From the NCBI RefSeq assembly GCF_030150285.1, contig NZ_JASLGE010000067.1:1-51063 (forward strand): a DNA stretch of 51,063 nucleotides, in the 5' to 3' direction. Position numbers and translations under genes: made by a program. The DNA is from Pseudomonas sp. Lineage in GTDB: Bacteria > Pseudomonadota > Gammaproteobacteria > Pseudomonadales > Pseudomonadaceae. This document shows positions 16,081-24,228 of this stretch, piece after piece. The notes below the pieces were generated by a model, which was given only the letters and a program-made list of their open reading frames with translations, was not told the origin of the DNA and ran no database searches. Position 1 is the stretch's first letter, and each line of letters begins with the position of its first letter.

Positions 16081-17518
16081 AGAGTATCGGGGATACCAAG
16101 CGGGCGACGCGCATGGCCAGTTGCTGTACGCGGTGAGTGGCTTTGATGTCTTGCGCGGTCACTTCGCGGGCCAGGGCGAAGTCATCAAGCAGCATGTGTT
16201 CGACTTCTTGGGCGAAGGTTGCGTCAACCGTCAGCAGCATGACTTCAAAGTTCAGGCGGAATGAACGGTTGTCCATATTGGCACTGCCGACGGCACTGAT
16301 CTCGTTGTCGACGAGTACCACTTTCTGATGCACGAAACCGGGTTGGTAACGAAAGATGCGCACCCCGGCGCGAACTGCTTCGAAGGCATACAGGCTGGAC
16401 GCGGCGTAAACAATTTTATGGTCCGGGCGCGACGGTATCAGGATACGCACATCCACCCCGCGCAAGACCGCGAGCCTCAGGGCCGAGAACACGGCTTCAT
16501 CGGGGACGAAGTACGGCGAGGTGATCCACACTCGTTCATTGGCGGCATGGATGGCTTCGACAAAAAACAGCGAGCAGGTTTCGTACGGATCGGCTGGCCC
16601 GCTGGCCATGAATTGGCAGAGCACACCGCCATCGGGGTAGCTTTTGGGCAGCATGAGCGGAGGTAGCTTTCGGGAAACCCAGAACCAGTCTTCAGCAAAC
16701 GACTCTTGCAGGCAGGCCACCACCGGGCCGCTGACTTCGACATGCGTGTCACGCCATGGAGCCAAGGGCGGTTTTTTGCCCAGGTACTCATCGCCCACGT
16801 TATGCCCGCCGACAAAACCCAGCATGCCGTCCACGACAACCACTTTACGGTGGTTGCGGAAGTTGACCTGGAAGCGACTGATCCAGCCCCCGCGAGTGGC
16901 AAATGCCTGGATCTGAACGCCCCCGGCGCGCAGGGTTTCACTGTAAGAACCAGGCAGGGCGTGGCTGCCGATGCTGTCATACAGCACATACACTTGAACA
17001 CCTTGCGCCGCTTTTTCAAGCAGCAGTGCTTGTAAGCGTTTGCCCAAGTCATCGTCATGGATGATAAAAAACTGGACCAGCACCACTTCCTTGGCACCGC
17101 GAATGGCCTCGAAGATGGCGTCGAAAGTGGCCGTGCCATTGATCAGTAAACGAACTTTGTTATTCGCCAGGCACGGCATGCGCCCCAGCTTTGGCATGGC
17201 TCGCAAGGAGGTGTAGGCGCTAGAGTTTCGAGCGGCCAACGCTTCTTCGACCCAGGGGCGCCAGTTAAGGTTGGCAATGGCTTCGCGCATTTCCTGATTG
17301 GCTTCGCGACGGGCGCGAATGTAGTCATCGAAAGTACTGCGGCCAAAAATCAGGTAAGGGATAAGCGTAAGGTAGGGAATGAAGAACAGTGACATCGCCC
17401 AGGCAATCGCACCTTGGGCCGTTCTTACGGTCAGAACGGCATGCACGGCGGCAATGAGGCCGAGCGTGTGGATCAGTAAAATCAAGTAACCGAGAACGTG
17501 GGTGCCGTGAAAATCCAT
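16079..17518 (-). CDS. clsA: cardiolipin synthase A
   Basis: The 479-aa enzyme joins two phosphatidylglycerol molecules into cardiolipin at the inner membrane. Two N-terminal transmembrane helices (about residues 8-30 and 38-60) precede two phospholipase-D domains. The first HKD motif is seen as HRK at 223-225 with D230; the second is HQKVVLVD followed by GSANMDNRS in the C-terminal third. Length matches ClsA (about 480 aa). It converges with cfa and is divergent from the DUF3617 gene, with about 100 bp between starts. Confidence 0.95.
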   Translation of the reverse strand: MDFHGTHVLGYLILLIHTLGLIAAVHAVLTVRTAQGAIAWAMSLFFIPYLTLIPYLIFGRSTFDDYIRARREANQEMREAIANLNWRPWVEEALAARNSSAYTSLRAMPKLGRMPCLANNKVRLLINGTATFDAIFEAIRGAKEVVLVQFFIIHDDDLGKRLQALLLEKAAQGVQVYVLYDSIGSHALPGSYSETLRAGGVQIQAFATRGGWISRFQVNFRNHRKVVVVDGMLGFVGGHNVGDEYLGKKPPLAPWRDTHVEVSGPVVACLQESFAEDWFWVSRKLPPLMLPKSYPDGGVLCQFMASGPADPYETCSLFFVEAIHAANERVWITSPYFVPDEAVFSALRLAVLRGVDVRILIPSRPDHKIVYAASSLYAFEAVRAGVRIFRYQPGFVHQKVVLVDNEISAVGSANMDNRSFRLNFEVMLLTVDATFAQEVEHMLLDDFALAREVTAQDIKATHRVQQLAMRVARLVSPIL

Positions 17519-17621
17519 GCGTATCCTTGCTCCTCAATGGTACCAAGTGCTTAATCAGTGGCTGATGCAATGCCAGCCCTTTTCCAACGTTTCATACCGA
17601 CCTAACCGTGGGAGCGACTTG

Positions 17622-18140
17622 ATGAATATTCGTGTGCTTGGGCTGCTTATGGCCTGTGGTTTATCGATTCCTGTGGCTCACGCCCAAATGCTGCAGCCCG
17701 GCCTTTGGGAGCTGACCTCCAGCAATATGCAGGTGGATGGCCAGCAGCTTCCGGACCTGCAAGTGATGTTAGGTCAATTGCAGAACATGCTGACCCCTGA
17801 ACAAAAAGCCCAGTTAGCGAGCCAAGGGCTCACCATGGGAGGTAAAGGTGTTCAGGTGTGCCTGACGCCGGATCAAGTGAAGACCCATGATATCCCGCTT
17901 ACCGACCCGAAGTCTGGCTGTAACCAGCAGATCACTGAGCGTAGTGGAAATCAGTGGAAGTTTCGTTTTAGTTGCCCCAACGCGCAGGGTGCAGGAACTG
18001 CGACCTTCGCCAGTGACCGTGAGTTCACTACTCAGGTGTACGGCACGTTCAATGCGACCGGCCTTCAACAGAAGGGCAGCATGGATACCCGCGCGGTCTG
18101 GCTGGGCCAAAACTGTGGCACCGTCAAACCGCGCACGTAA
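17622..18140 (+). CDS. DUF3617 family secreted protein
   Basis: The 172-aa protein begins with a signal peptide (MNIRVLGLLMACGLSIPVAHA, cleavage likely after AHA), then the DUF3617 opening LQPGLWELTSSNMQVDGQ. Two cysteines (VCLTP and SGCNQ) and later NCG fit a disulfide-bonded periplasmic fold. Function is unknown. The start is set by the signal peptide and by GGGAG 8 bp upstream; the frame is open further upstream but that part is not family-like. It converges with the gamma-carbonic anhydrase gene, only 4 bp apart. Confidence 0.82.
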   Translation: MNIRVLGLLMACGLSIPVAHAQMLQPGLWELTSSNMQVDGQQLPDLQVMLGQLQNMLTPEQKAQLASQGLTMGGKGVQVCLTPDQVKTHDIPLTDPKSGCNQQITERSGNQWKFRFSCPNAQGAGTATFASDREFTTQVYGTFNATGLQQKGSMDTRAVWLGQNCGTVKPRT

Positions 18141-18144
18141 CCCA

Positions 18145-18705
18145 TCAGAACTCGTTTTGCAGTGCTTTATAGCCGCGCACCAAATCCACATTGGTGCGCG
18201 CTACGTCCTCTGAAAATTCTGATGCGCTGACACTGACCGGGGCAAATGCACTCAGGTCAGTGGCCGGCCCGATGCGCGTGGTGGACGGCACGTAGAAGTT
18301 ATCGGGCAGGTCGCGGCCATCGACCACTGAGTTGTGCCGCACCACGCAGCCACTGCCCAATTCGCAATTAAACAGAACACTGTTGAAACCGATGAACACC
18401 CGATCAGCTACCCGGCAGGGGCCGTGAACGATTGAACGGTGGGCGATGGAGGTGTACTCGCCAACTGTGACAGGTGCCCCCGATTTTGAGTGAATCACCA
18501 CACCGTCCTGGATGTTGGAATTGGCACCGATGGTGATCGGTTGCATGGCACCGTGTTCGTCCACTTCATCGGCCCGTATAACGGCATACGGGCCCACAAA
18601 CACGTTCTCGCCAATCACCACTTTGCCGCAGATGATTGCCGTGCGGTCGACGTAGGCTGACTCCGCAATCTGCGGTAAATCCCCAGAAGGGTTTTTACGG
18701 ATCAT
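18145..18705 (-). CDS. gamma-carbonic anhydrase-family hexapeptide protein
   Basis: The 186-aa protein is a left-handed beta-helix with repeated (I/V)GxN hexapeptides. The three histidines expected to bind the metal are seen as VIH (H72), IAH (H89) and IVHG (H94). It would interconvert CO2 and bicarbonate; Zur-controlled gamma-type copies (PA5540 in P. aeruginosa) are thought to replace zinc enzymes under zinc shortage. The start at 18705 overlaps the folE2 stop as ATGA with GGAGA upstream, so it is translationally coupled to folE2. Confidence 0.82.
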   Translation of the reverse strand: MIRKNPSGDLPQIAESAYVDRTAIICGKVVIGENVFVGPYAVIRADEVDEHGAMQPITIGANSNIQDGVVIHSKSGAPVTVGEYTSIAHRSIVHGPCRVADRVFIGFNSVLFNCELGSGCVVRHNSVVDGRDLPDNFYVPSTTRIGPATDLSAFAPVSVSASEFSEDVARTNVDLVRGYKALQNEF

Positions 18706-19598
18706 GGCGTTCTCCAGTTCCAACGGCTTTCGGCTACCGCGTCGTGGCTGTGCAGGCTTTCGGCGTGAACCACCCTCACGCTCAAACCATCGATCCCGTT
18801 CATGTTCTTCACGGCACTGTTCAGTCGCCTTGCGGCATCCTCACAGAACATTAAGTTCTGGCCGTTAGCCAAGGCGAATGCTTGTTCGTCGGCGCGCTTC
18901 ACAGCCGTTTGAACCGCCGTTCCCAGAGCGGACTCAATCGTATCAATCAGCAGATTGATGGGGAGCTGTTGGTGTTCATTACCGAGAAGCACCTGAGTGT
19001 GTGCCGTGCTTCGTTGACTGTGGGGTGTCGCAACAATGCCCTGAGCGCTGCCGAGCCACGTCACTACCCGCGAATGCTCTAACGACTGGTTGGCAAAGTC
19101 GCTGACGAATTGTTGTTGGATCAATTGCCGAGCCAAGGCCGCTGAGCAGGGGCATGTCGATGAATAGTTCACGTCGATTTTTAGTTCCACGTGGAACATT
19201 CCGTTTTTCAAAGACGCTTTGATCCTGACGGGGTAGCTCTTCCATCCACTCAATGGGCTGACCAGTGCGGGCCGGTTCAGCAGGACATGGGTGTGAATAT
19301 TCAAGTAGGCACAGGTCGATAAGTCGTCATGACTGTCGAGGAACTGCTGCAAAATTTTCTTTAAAAGTAACGGGTTCAGGGCCTGTGACTCGAGCACATT
19401 TAACGCAAGGAAAAGTCGCGACATATGGATGCCGCGTGCATCGACATCATCCAGGCTGACGCCGGCATCGGCTGTGGCCGGCAGGCGCTGACCCTCGATC
19501 AGCACCGGTAAGGCAATACCACACATACCCACCCATTCCAGTGGAACGGTTTGGTACGTGTGTTCTGACGCAATGTCGGGAAGGGTTAGAGCGGTCAT
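18702..19598 (-). CDS. folE2: GTP cyclohydrolase IB (FolE2), zinc-independent paralogue
   Basis: The 298-aa enzyme performs the first step of folate synthesis, GTP to 7,8-dihydroneopterin triphosphate, using metals other than zinc. Family landmarks are GIHMSR (56-61), the active-site region YSSTCPCSAA (cysteines 149 and 151), HSQRSTAH (about 193-200) and NGQNLMFCEDAARR. Organisms that also have zinc-dependent FolE keep FolE2 under Zur control for zinc starvation. Here it is the first gene of a two-gene operon with the gamma-carbonic anhydrase and has a Zur-like box 28 bp upstream of its start. Confidence 0.93.
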   Translation of the reverse strand: MTALTLPDIASEHTYQTVPLEWVGMCGIALPVLIEGQRLPATADAGVSLDDVDARGIHMSRLFLALNVLESQALNPLLLKKILQQFLDSHDDLSTCAYLNIHTHVLLNRPALVSPLSGWKSYPVRIKASLKNGMFHVELKIDVNYSSTCPCSAALARQLIQQQFVSDFANQSLEHSRVVTWLGSAQGIVATPHSQRSTAHTQVLLGNEHQQLPINLLIDTIESALGTAVQTAVKRADEQAFALANGQNLMFCEDAARRLNSAVKNMNGIDGLSVRVVHAESLHSHDAVAESRWNWRTP

Positions 19599-19626
19599 AA
19601 GGGCTTCCAGTAGTGAATGGCGATAT

Positions 19627-19641
19627 TGTTACAACATAACA
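19627..19641. promoter_or_regulatory. Zur-like box 1 (folE2 side)
   Basis: TGTTACAACATAACA matches the gammaproteobacterial Zur core TGTTATAATATAACA at 13 of 15 positions and is part of a longer dyad (ATTGTTA...TAACAAT). It lies about 30 bp from the folE2 start. The consensus is from memory of the family, not from a search. Confidence 0.75.
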
Positions 19642-19658
19642 ATTCTAATCCTTTGTAT

Positions 19659-19673
19659 TGTTATAATGTATCA
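19659..19673. promoter_or_regulatory. Zur-like box 2 (COG0523 side)
   Basis: TGTTATAATGTATCA matches the same Zur core at 13 of 15 positions. It lies 70 bp before the COG0523 gene start. Together with box 1 it gives one box per divergent operon. Confidence 0.72.
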
Positions 19674-19742
19674 TTATCGAGAGCCGCCCTCGGCCACCCA
19701 ACAGCGGGCACTTTGACCTGCCAACCCTGATGAGGAACTTCC

Positions 19743-20951
19743 ATGCCAAAACGTCTGCCGGTGACAGTGCTGTCCGGTTTTCTCGGCGCAGGTAAAAGCA
19801 CCCTGCTGAATTATATTTTGCGTAACCGCGAGCATTTACGCGTGGCGGTGATTGTTAACGATATGAGTGAAATCAATATCGATGGCAGTGCGGTTCAGCG
19901 TGATGTCAGCCTCAATCGCGCGGAAGAAAAATTGGTCGAAATGAGCAACGGCTGCATTTGCTGCACGCTGCGCGAAGACCTGCTGCAAGAGGTCAGTGCG
20001 CTGGCCAGAGAGGGGCGCTTTGATTATTTACTGATCGAGTCCACGGGTATTTCAGAGCCGCTGCCCGTGGCAGAAACCTTCACTTTTCGTGATGACACAG
20101 GCCAAAGCCTTGCCGATATCGCGCGATTGGACACGATGGTGACCGTGGTCGATGGCATGAATTTTTTGCAGGATTACCAGGCCGCAGACAGTTTGGCTTC
20201 TCGCGCGCAGCTTCAAGAAGACGATGATGAGCGTTCCATTACGGACCTGTTGATCGAACAAATCGAGTTCGCTGACGTTATTTTGATCAGCAAAATTGAC
20301 CTGATCAGCCGTGCCGAGCGCGAAGAATTGATTGCCATCCTTGAGCGCTTAAACGCTCAAGCCGAAATCATTCCGATGGTCATGGGCGAAGTGCCGCTGA
20401 ATAAAATAGTGGATACCGGTCGCTTTGACTTTGAACGGGCCGCTCAGGCCCCGGGTTGGCTGCAAGAACTGCGCGGTGAGCACGTGCCTGAAACTGAGGA
20501 ATATGGCATTGCCTCGACCGTTTACCAGGCGCGTCGGCCTTTCCACCCCGAGCGTTTTTTCAATTTTATTGACCGTCCCTGGACCAACGGCAAATTATTG
20601 CGTTCCAAGGGTTTCTTCTGGCTGGCCAGCAAGTATCAGGAAGCGGGCAGTTGGTCGCAGGCGGGCGGTTTGATGCGCTATGGCTTTGCTGGGCGCTGGT
20701 GGCGCTTTGTTCCCCGCGATCAATGGCCACAAGACGCCGACGCCAAGGCTGAAATCTTGAAAAAGTGGCTGCCGGACACTGCGGATTGCCGTCAGGAGTT
20801 GGTCTTTATTGGTCAGCATCTCGACGTTGCCCAACTGACGACTGAGTTGGAAGCGTGCTTGCTCACAGAGGTAGAAATGGCATTGGGCATTGAGGGCTGG
20901 CAGCACCTGAACGACCCTTTTGGTCAATGGCATGAGGAGGAGGTGGCATGA
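19743..20951 (+). CDS. COG0523 G3E-family GTPase, ZigA-like zinc metallochaperone
   Basis: The 402-aa protein has the Walker A motif GFLGAGKST (12-20), the metal-binding GCICC motif (70-74), ESTG (99-102), a G4-type SKID, and a C-terminal CobW_C domain with AGRWWRFVP. COG0523 GTPases of this subgroup (ZigA) deliver zinc to client proteins when zinc is scarce. A Zur-like box lies 70 bp upstream. The stop codon overlaps the DUF1826 gene start, so translation is coupled. The specific client protein cannot be told from sequence. Confidence 0.9.
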   Translation: MPKRLPVTVLSGFLGAGKSTLLNYILRNREHLRVAVIVNDMSEINIDGSAVQRDVSLNRAEEKLVEMSNGCICCTLREDLLQEVSALAREGRFDYLLIESTGISEPLPVAETFTFRDDTGQSLADIARLDTMVTVVDGMNFLQDYQAADSLASRAQLQEDDDERSITDLLIEQIEFADVILISKIDLISRAEREELIAILERLNAQAEIIPMVMGEVPLNKIVDTGRFDFERAAQAPGWLQELRGEHVPETEEYGIASTVYQARRPFHPERFFNFIDRPWTNGKLLRSKGFFWLASKYQEAGSWSQAGGLMRYGFAGRWWRFVPRDQWPQDADAKAEILKKWLPDTADCRQELVFIGQHLDVAQLTTELEACLLTEVEMALGIEGWQHLNDPFGQWHEEEVA

Positions 20952-21601
20952 GTCATCACTCGGCACTGAGTCCTGCGACGCAGGTGCGTCAGGTGCGGGG
21001 AAAAACCCCGAATGTTCTGGTTAATGTGCTGGAAGATGACGTCAATCTGGCGATATGGCAGCGCCCATTACCCCTGCATATCGCTGATTTTGGAGCGCTA
21101 TTACTGTCGTTGGACGAGCCACTGGCGGACGCCATCAGCCTGGAAATAAAGGACGAGAAAGTACCGCCCAACCTTAAGGGGCTCGCTTCGCGCTTTAGCG
21201 ACCTGGAAGGCTATGAGGGCTTTGTGGCGGATGTGGCGTGGCTTGTCAGTGTCTATGCCAGTCTGCTGGGTGTAAAACGTGTAGGGCTGCGCCTCAGGGT
21301 CTTGGATAAGGCGATGTGCCCACGGTTCCATGTGGACCATGTACCTGTACGACTGATTACCACGTATGCGGGAATGGGGAGTCAGTGGCTGCAGGAAGGT
21401 GCGATGGAGCGGTGTCATTTGGGTCAGTTGCACGCCGAACCGACACAAACCTCGCTTATTGAGCGCATTGATACCGGGGATGTGGCGCTGCTCAAAGGTG
21501 AAAAATGGCGGGGTAACGAAGGTCTGGGGTTGATTCATCGTTCTCCGGCATTGGCTGAGGGGGAACGTAGGCTGATTTTGACCCTGGATTGGCTGGCCTA
21601 A
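20948..21601 (+). CDS. DUF1826 protein, uncharacterised, possible metalloenzyme
   Basis: The 217-aa protein matches the DUF1826 family, which is often next to COG0523 genes. The conserved part is CPRFHVDHVPVRLITTY (about 124-140) and IHRSP (196-200), followed by ERRLILTLDW. The spacing of H128-x-D130, a distal H197 and a nearby arginine resembles the metal and co-substrate ligands of Fe(II)/2-oxoglutarate oxygenases, but I infer this from pattern only. It overlaps the upstream GTPase gene by 4 bp and is 37 bp before a second one, so it acts within the zinc-starvation operon. Confidence 0.82.
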   Translation: MSHHSALSPATQVRQVRGKTPNVLVNVLEDDVNLAIWQRPLPLHIADFGALLLSLDEPLADAISLEIKDEKVPPNLKGLASRFSDLEGYEGFVADVAWLVSVYASLLGVKRVGLRLRVLDKAMCPRFHVDHVPVRLITTYAGMGSQWLQEGAMERCHLGQLHAEPTQTSLIERIDTGDVALLKGEKWRGNEGLGLIHRSPALAEGERRLILTLDWLA

Positions 21602-21638
21602 GGCATATTGCTTCTTTCGATCCATACAGAAGCTGGCA

Positions 21639-22622
21639 ATGATGCTGCAGAACATACCTACCCATGTGATTGCCGGGCCGTTGGGTGCCGGCAAAACCAG
21701 CCTCATTCAGCACCTGATGACACTAAAACCCGCACACGAACGCTGGGCGGTATTGGTCAACGAGTTTGGGCTGATAGGCCTGGATGCGGCGTTGATGAGC
21801 CAAGGTGATGGCACTATTGCCATTGCCGAAGTGGCGGGCGGGTGTGTGTGTTGTGTCAATGGCGCGCCTTTTCAGATCGGTTTGGGCCGCCTTTTACGCA
21901 AGGCTCAACCTGATCGGGTTTTTATCGAACCCTCCGGCCTGGGGCATCCTGCCCAAATCATGAAGCAGCTGAGCGAAGCCCCTTGGGCCGGTGTTTTGGA
22001 GTTACAGCCATGCGTGATGGTCTTGGACGCACAGGCAATGGCGCAGGGGAAACCCTTGCCTGAAACCCAGAAAACCGCCCTGAAAAGTGCCGGTTTAGTG
22101 GTCATGAATAAATCTAATAGTGTGCCCAATGAGCAACGTGAGCAGATTGAATACAGCCTGCCAAAGTGCCCTGTTCTATGGGTCGAGCATGGCTGCATCC
22201 CGCTGAATACGCTGCCTTCAGCGAATATGAAAGTTGCTCACGCTGTGGATAACTCATTGATTTATAAAGATTTTAACCAATTAAGCGGCGTTTTTTCAGG
22301 CCCCGAAGTGCCGATTCTGCAGGTTCAGCATCAGGCACAAGGGTGGAGTGTAGGATGGCGCTGGCATGCCTCGCAGTCGTTCGACCTGGAAGCACTCCAG
22401 CAGTGGCTGCAAAGCCTGAATTGGCGTCGTGCAAAGCTGGTTTTTCGCACGCCCCACGGCTGGTTTTCGACCAATTCTCTGGAAAACACCCTTGCCCCCT
22501 GGAAACCCAGCGAGTGGAGGCAGGATTCGCGCATGGAATTGATCTTTGATTGCTCACAAGACCTGGATTCACTGCGAGCCGGCTTAGAAAACTGCCGAAT
22601 CGTACCTGCTCAGCCGCTTTAA
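21639..22622 (+). CDS. second COG0523 G3E-family GTPase
   Basis: The 327-aa protein has GPLGAGKTS (13-21), the metal-binding GGCVCC (67-72), EPSGLGHP and a short CobW_C-like tail with TPHGWFSTN. It is shorter than the ZigA-like protein and belongs to a different COG0523 branch. The position usually held by NKxD (guanine recognition) reads NKSN, so GTP specificity may be altered. It is third in the operon after the DUF1826 gene (37 bp), in line with the arrangement of PA5532-PA5535 in P. aeruginosa. The start could be either of two adjacent ATG codons. Confidence 0.87.
   Translation: MMLQNIPTHVIAGPLGAGKTSLIQHLMTLKPAHERWAVLVNEFGLIGLDAALMSQGDGTIAIAEVAGGCVCCVNGAPFQIGLGRLLRKAQPDRVFIEPSGLGHPAQIMKQLSEAPWAGVLELQPCVMVLDAQAMAQGKPLPETQKTALKSAGLVVMNKSNSVPNEQREQIEYSLPKCPVLWVEHGCIPLNTLPSANMKVAHAVDNSLIYKDFNQLSGVFSGPEVPILQVQHQAQGWSVGWRWHASQSFDLEALQQWLQSLNWRRAKLVFRTPHGWFSTNSLENTLAPWKPSEWRQDSRMELIFDCSQDLDSLRAGLENCRIVPAQPL
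22244..22252 (-). promoter_or_regulatory. perfect DnaA-box 9-mer inside the second COG0523 gene
   Basis: TGTGGATAA on the plus strand reads TTATCCACA on the minus strand. Another copy (plus strand) lies at 22770-22778 in the following intergenic region. Single copies may be chance. Confidence 0.35.
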
Positions 22623-22652
22623 GGCCTCAAAACGCGGCTTTTGTGCTGGTAA

Positions 22653-22688
22653 AATTGTCCTACAATTATAATCTGTGTTGTACAGATT
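22653..22688. promoter_or_regulatory. two adjacent perfect dyads (operator-like), no obvious target gene
   Basis: AATTGT-CCT-ACAATT (22653-22667) fits the GntR/FadR-type pattern tNGTnnnACNa; two bases further on AATCTGT-GTTGT-ACAGATT (22670-22688) is a second perfect dyad. They lie 31 bp after the second COG0523 gene, between convergent genes, where no promoter would be expected. Confidence 0.5.
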
Positions 22689-22786
22689 CCCCCCCTTAAA
22701 CGCTCTAGATACGTCTATCTCAAGGGTTTCAGGGGTTTTTAAAGTCAATGGATACGGGATGAAGCCAAGTTATCCACAGGCCCGGG

Positions 22787-23188
22787 TCAGTGGCGGGTCT
22801 TGCTGTGTTCCTGGCGCCATTGGCTTAATTCAATCACTTGAGCGCTGGGGATTTCGCTCGGTTGGGGCTCGGTCTTGATCGGGTAGGGGGGCAGTTCGAT
22901 TTTGGCGCTGTGAGGGCCGAACTGCGTGATAGTGCCCGTGTGGCGTTGCTCACCGGTTACCGTGAACTCAAAGGTGTAGACACGGGCCAAGCGCTTGTTG
23001 CCATTGGCATCGGCGACAAAGCCGATTTTCTTTAGGGCAACGTTCTCATCCAGCAACTCGATATCGAGATTTTTGCAGTGCTGCTTGACCCGCTCCAGCG
23101 CCCGCTCGCGTAGGCCATGGTTGTGCCACAACCAGGCACCCGCCGCTGCCAGCAACATCAGCACGCACATATTTCCAAGGGTCAGCAT
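22787..23188 (-). CDS. DUF3301 family membrane-anchored protein
   Basis: The 133-aa protein starts with one hydrophobic helix (MLTLGNMCVLMLLAAAGAWLWH), followed by a soluble domain with ERVKQHCKNLDIELLDENVA and KRLARVYTFEFTVTGEQRH, typical of DUF3301. Function is unknown. The short N-terminal anchor suggests an inner-membrane location. It is transcribed alone, divergent from pdxY (113 bp between starts) and convergent with the zinc-starvation operon. Confidence 0.82.
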   Translation of the reverse strand: MLTLGNMCVLMLLAAAGAWLWHNHGLRERALERVKQHCKNLDIELLDENVALKKIGFVADANGNKRLARVYTFEFTVTGEQRHTGTITQFGPHSAKIELPPYPIKTEPQPSEIPSAQVIELSQWRQEHSKTRH

Positions 23189-23301
23189 CAGAGAGACTCC
23201 AACAGATTCAGCTCAGCTTAACTGTGTCTTTAGCCTGTCGTACAGGCTGTGTTTAGTCGCATACTGCGTGGCTTGAATCCATCTGCAGTCTGGAATCCGG
23301 C

Positions 23302-24174
23302 ATGAAACGCACACCTCACTTACTTGCTATCCAATCCCACGTGGTTTTCGGCCATGCCGGCAACAGTGCCGCGGTATTTCCCATGCAGCGTGTGGGCGTG
23401 AACGTATGGCCTTTGAACACGGTGCAGTTCTCAAACCATACACAGTATGGTCAATGGGCCGGCGAAGTGATGGCCCCCGAGCAGATTCCGGCGTTGATTG
23501 AAGGGATTGCCACCATTGGCGAGCTGGGGAACTGTGATGCTGTACTGTCCGGCTACCTGGGCAGTGCTGCCCAAGGGCGAGCCATTTTGAGCGGCGTGGC
23601 GCGTATCAAGGCCGTCAACCCTCAGGCGCTGTACCTGTGCGATCCGGTGATGGGCCACCCTGAAAAGGGCTGCATCGTGCCGCAGGAGGTCAGTCACTTT
23701 CTGCTCAATGAAGCGGCAGCGGTGGCGGACTTTCTGTGCCCGAACCAGTTGGAACTGGACAGCTTTTGTGGGCGTCAGCCGCAATCGCTGCTGGATTGCC
23801 TGGCCATGGCGCGCAGCCTGTTGGCCCGTGGCCCCAAAGCCGTGCTGGTCAAACATTTGGCTTACCCGGGCAAGGTGCCAGACAGTTTCGAGATGCTGTT
23901 GGTGACCGAGCAAGGGAATTGGCATTTACGCCGCCCCCTGTTGGCGTTCCCACGCCAGCCGGTGGGTGTGGGCGATCTGACGTCAGGTTTGTTCCTGGCG
24001 CGAGTGCTATTGGGGGATAGCCTGGTGGCCGCGTTTGAATTCGCGGCGGCGGCGGTGCATGAAGTGCTGCTTGAAACCCAGGCCTGCAACAGCTACGAGT
24101 TGCAACTGGTGCGTGCTCAAGACCGCATCGCTCATCCGCGTGTGCGTTTTGAGGCGCAGCCAATCGTGCTGTAA
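23302..24174 (+). CDS. pdxY: pyridoxal kinase
   Basis: The 290-aa enzyme phosphorylates pyridoxal in the vitamin B6 salvage pathway. The N-terminus (LLAIQSHVVFGHAGNSAAVFPMQ) and the later LCDPVMGH and VGVGDLTSGLFLA (ribokinase-type ATP and substrate loop) identify PdxY of the PfkB/ribokinase superfamily. Length matches E. coli PdxY (287 aa). It is followed by a hairpin and a convergent thioesterase gene. Confidence 0.94.
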   Translation: MKRTPHLLAIQSHVVFGHAGNSAAVFPMQRVGVNVWPLNTVQFSNHTQYGQWAGEVMAPEQIPALIEGIATIGELGNCDAVLSGYLGSAAQGRAILSGVARIKAVNPQALYLCDPVMGHPEKGCIVPQEVSHFLLNEAAAVADFLCPNQLELDSFCGRQPQSLLDCLAMARSLLARGPKAVLVKHLAYPGKVPDSFEMLLVTEQGNWHLRRPLLAFPRQPVGVGDLTSGLFLARVLLGDSLVAAFEFAAAAVHEVLLETQACNSYELQLVRAQDRIAHPRVRFEAQPIVL

Positions 24175-24180
24175 AACGGC

Positions 24181-24209
24181 TGCTCGCGGTCTTTTCACGA
24201 TCGCGAGCA
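24181..24209. repeat. short REP-type hairpin after pdxY
   Basis: TGCTCGCG (24181-24188) and CGCGAGCA (24202-24209) form the inner stem of the REP family without the outer GTAGGAG arms. It lies between converging genes and may serve as a terminator. Confidence 0.65.
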
Positions 24210-24228
24210 ACCTTGCGCCAGGCGCTTT

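Noticed and set aside
22675..22878. A short plus-strand frame starting at TTG beside the orphan dyads
   Set aside because: It has a non-ATG start, no ribosome-binding site, and half of it is antisense to the DUF3301 gene.
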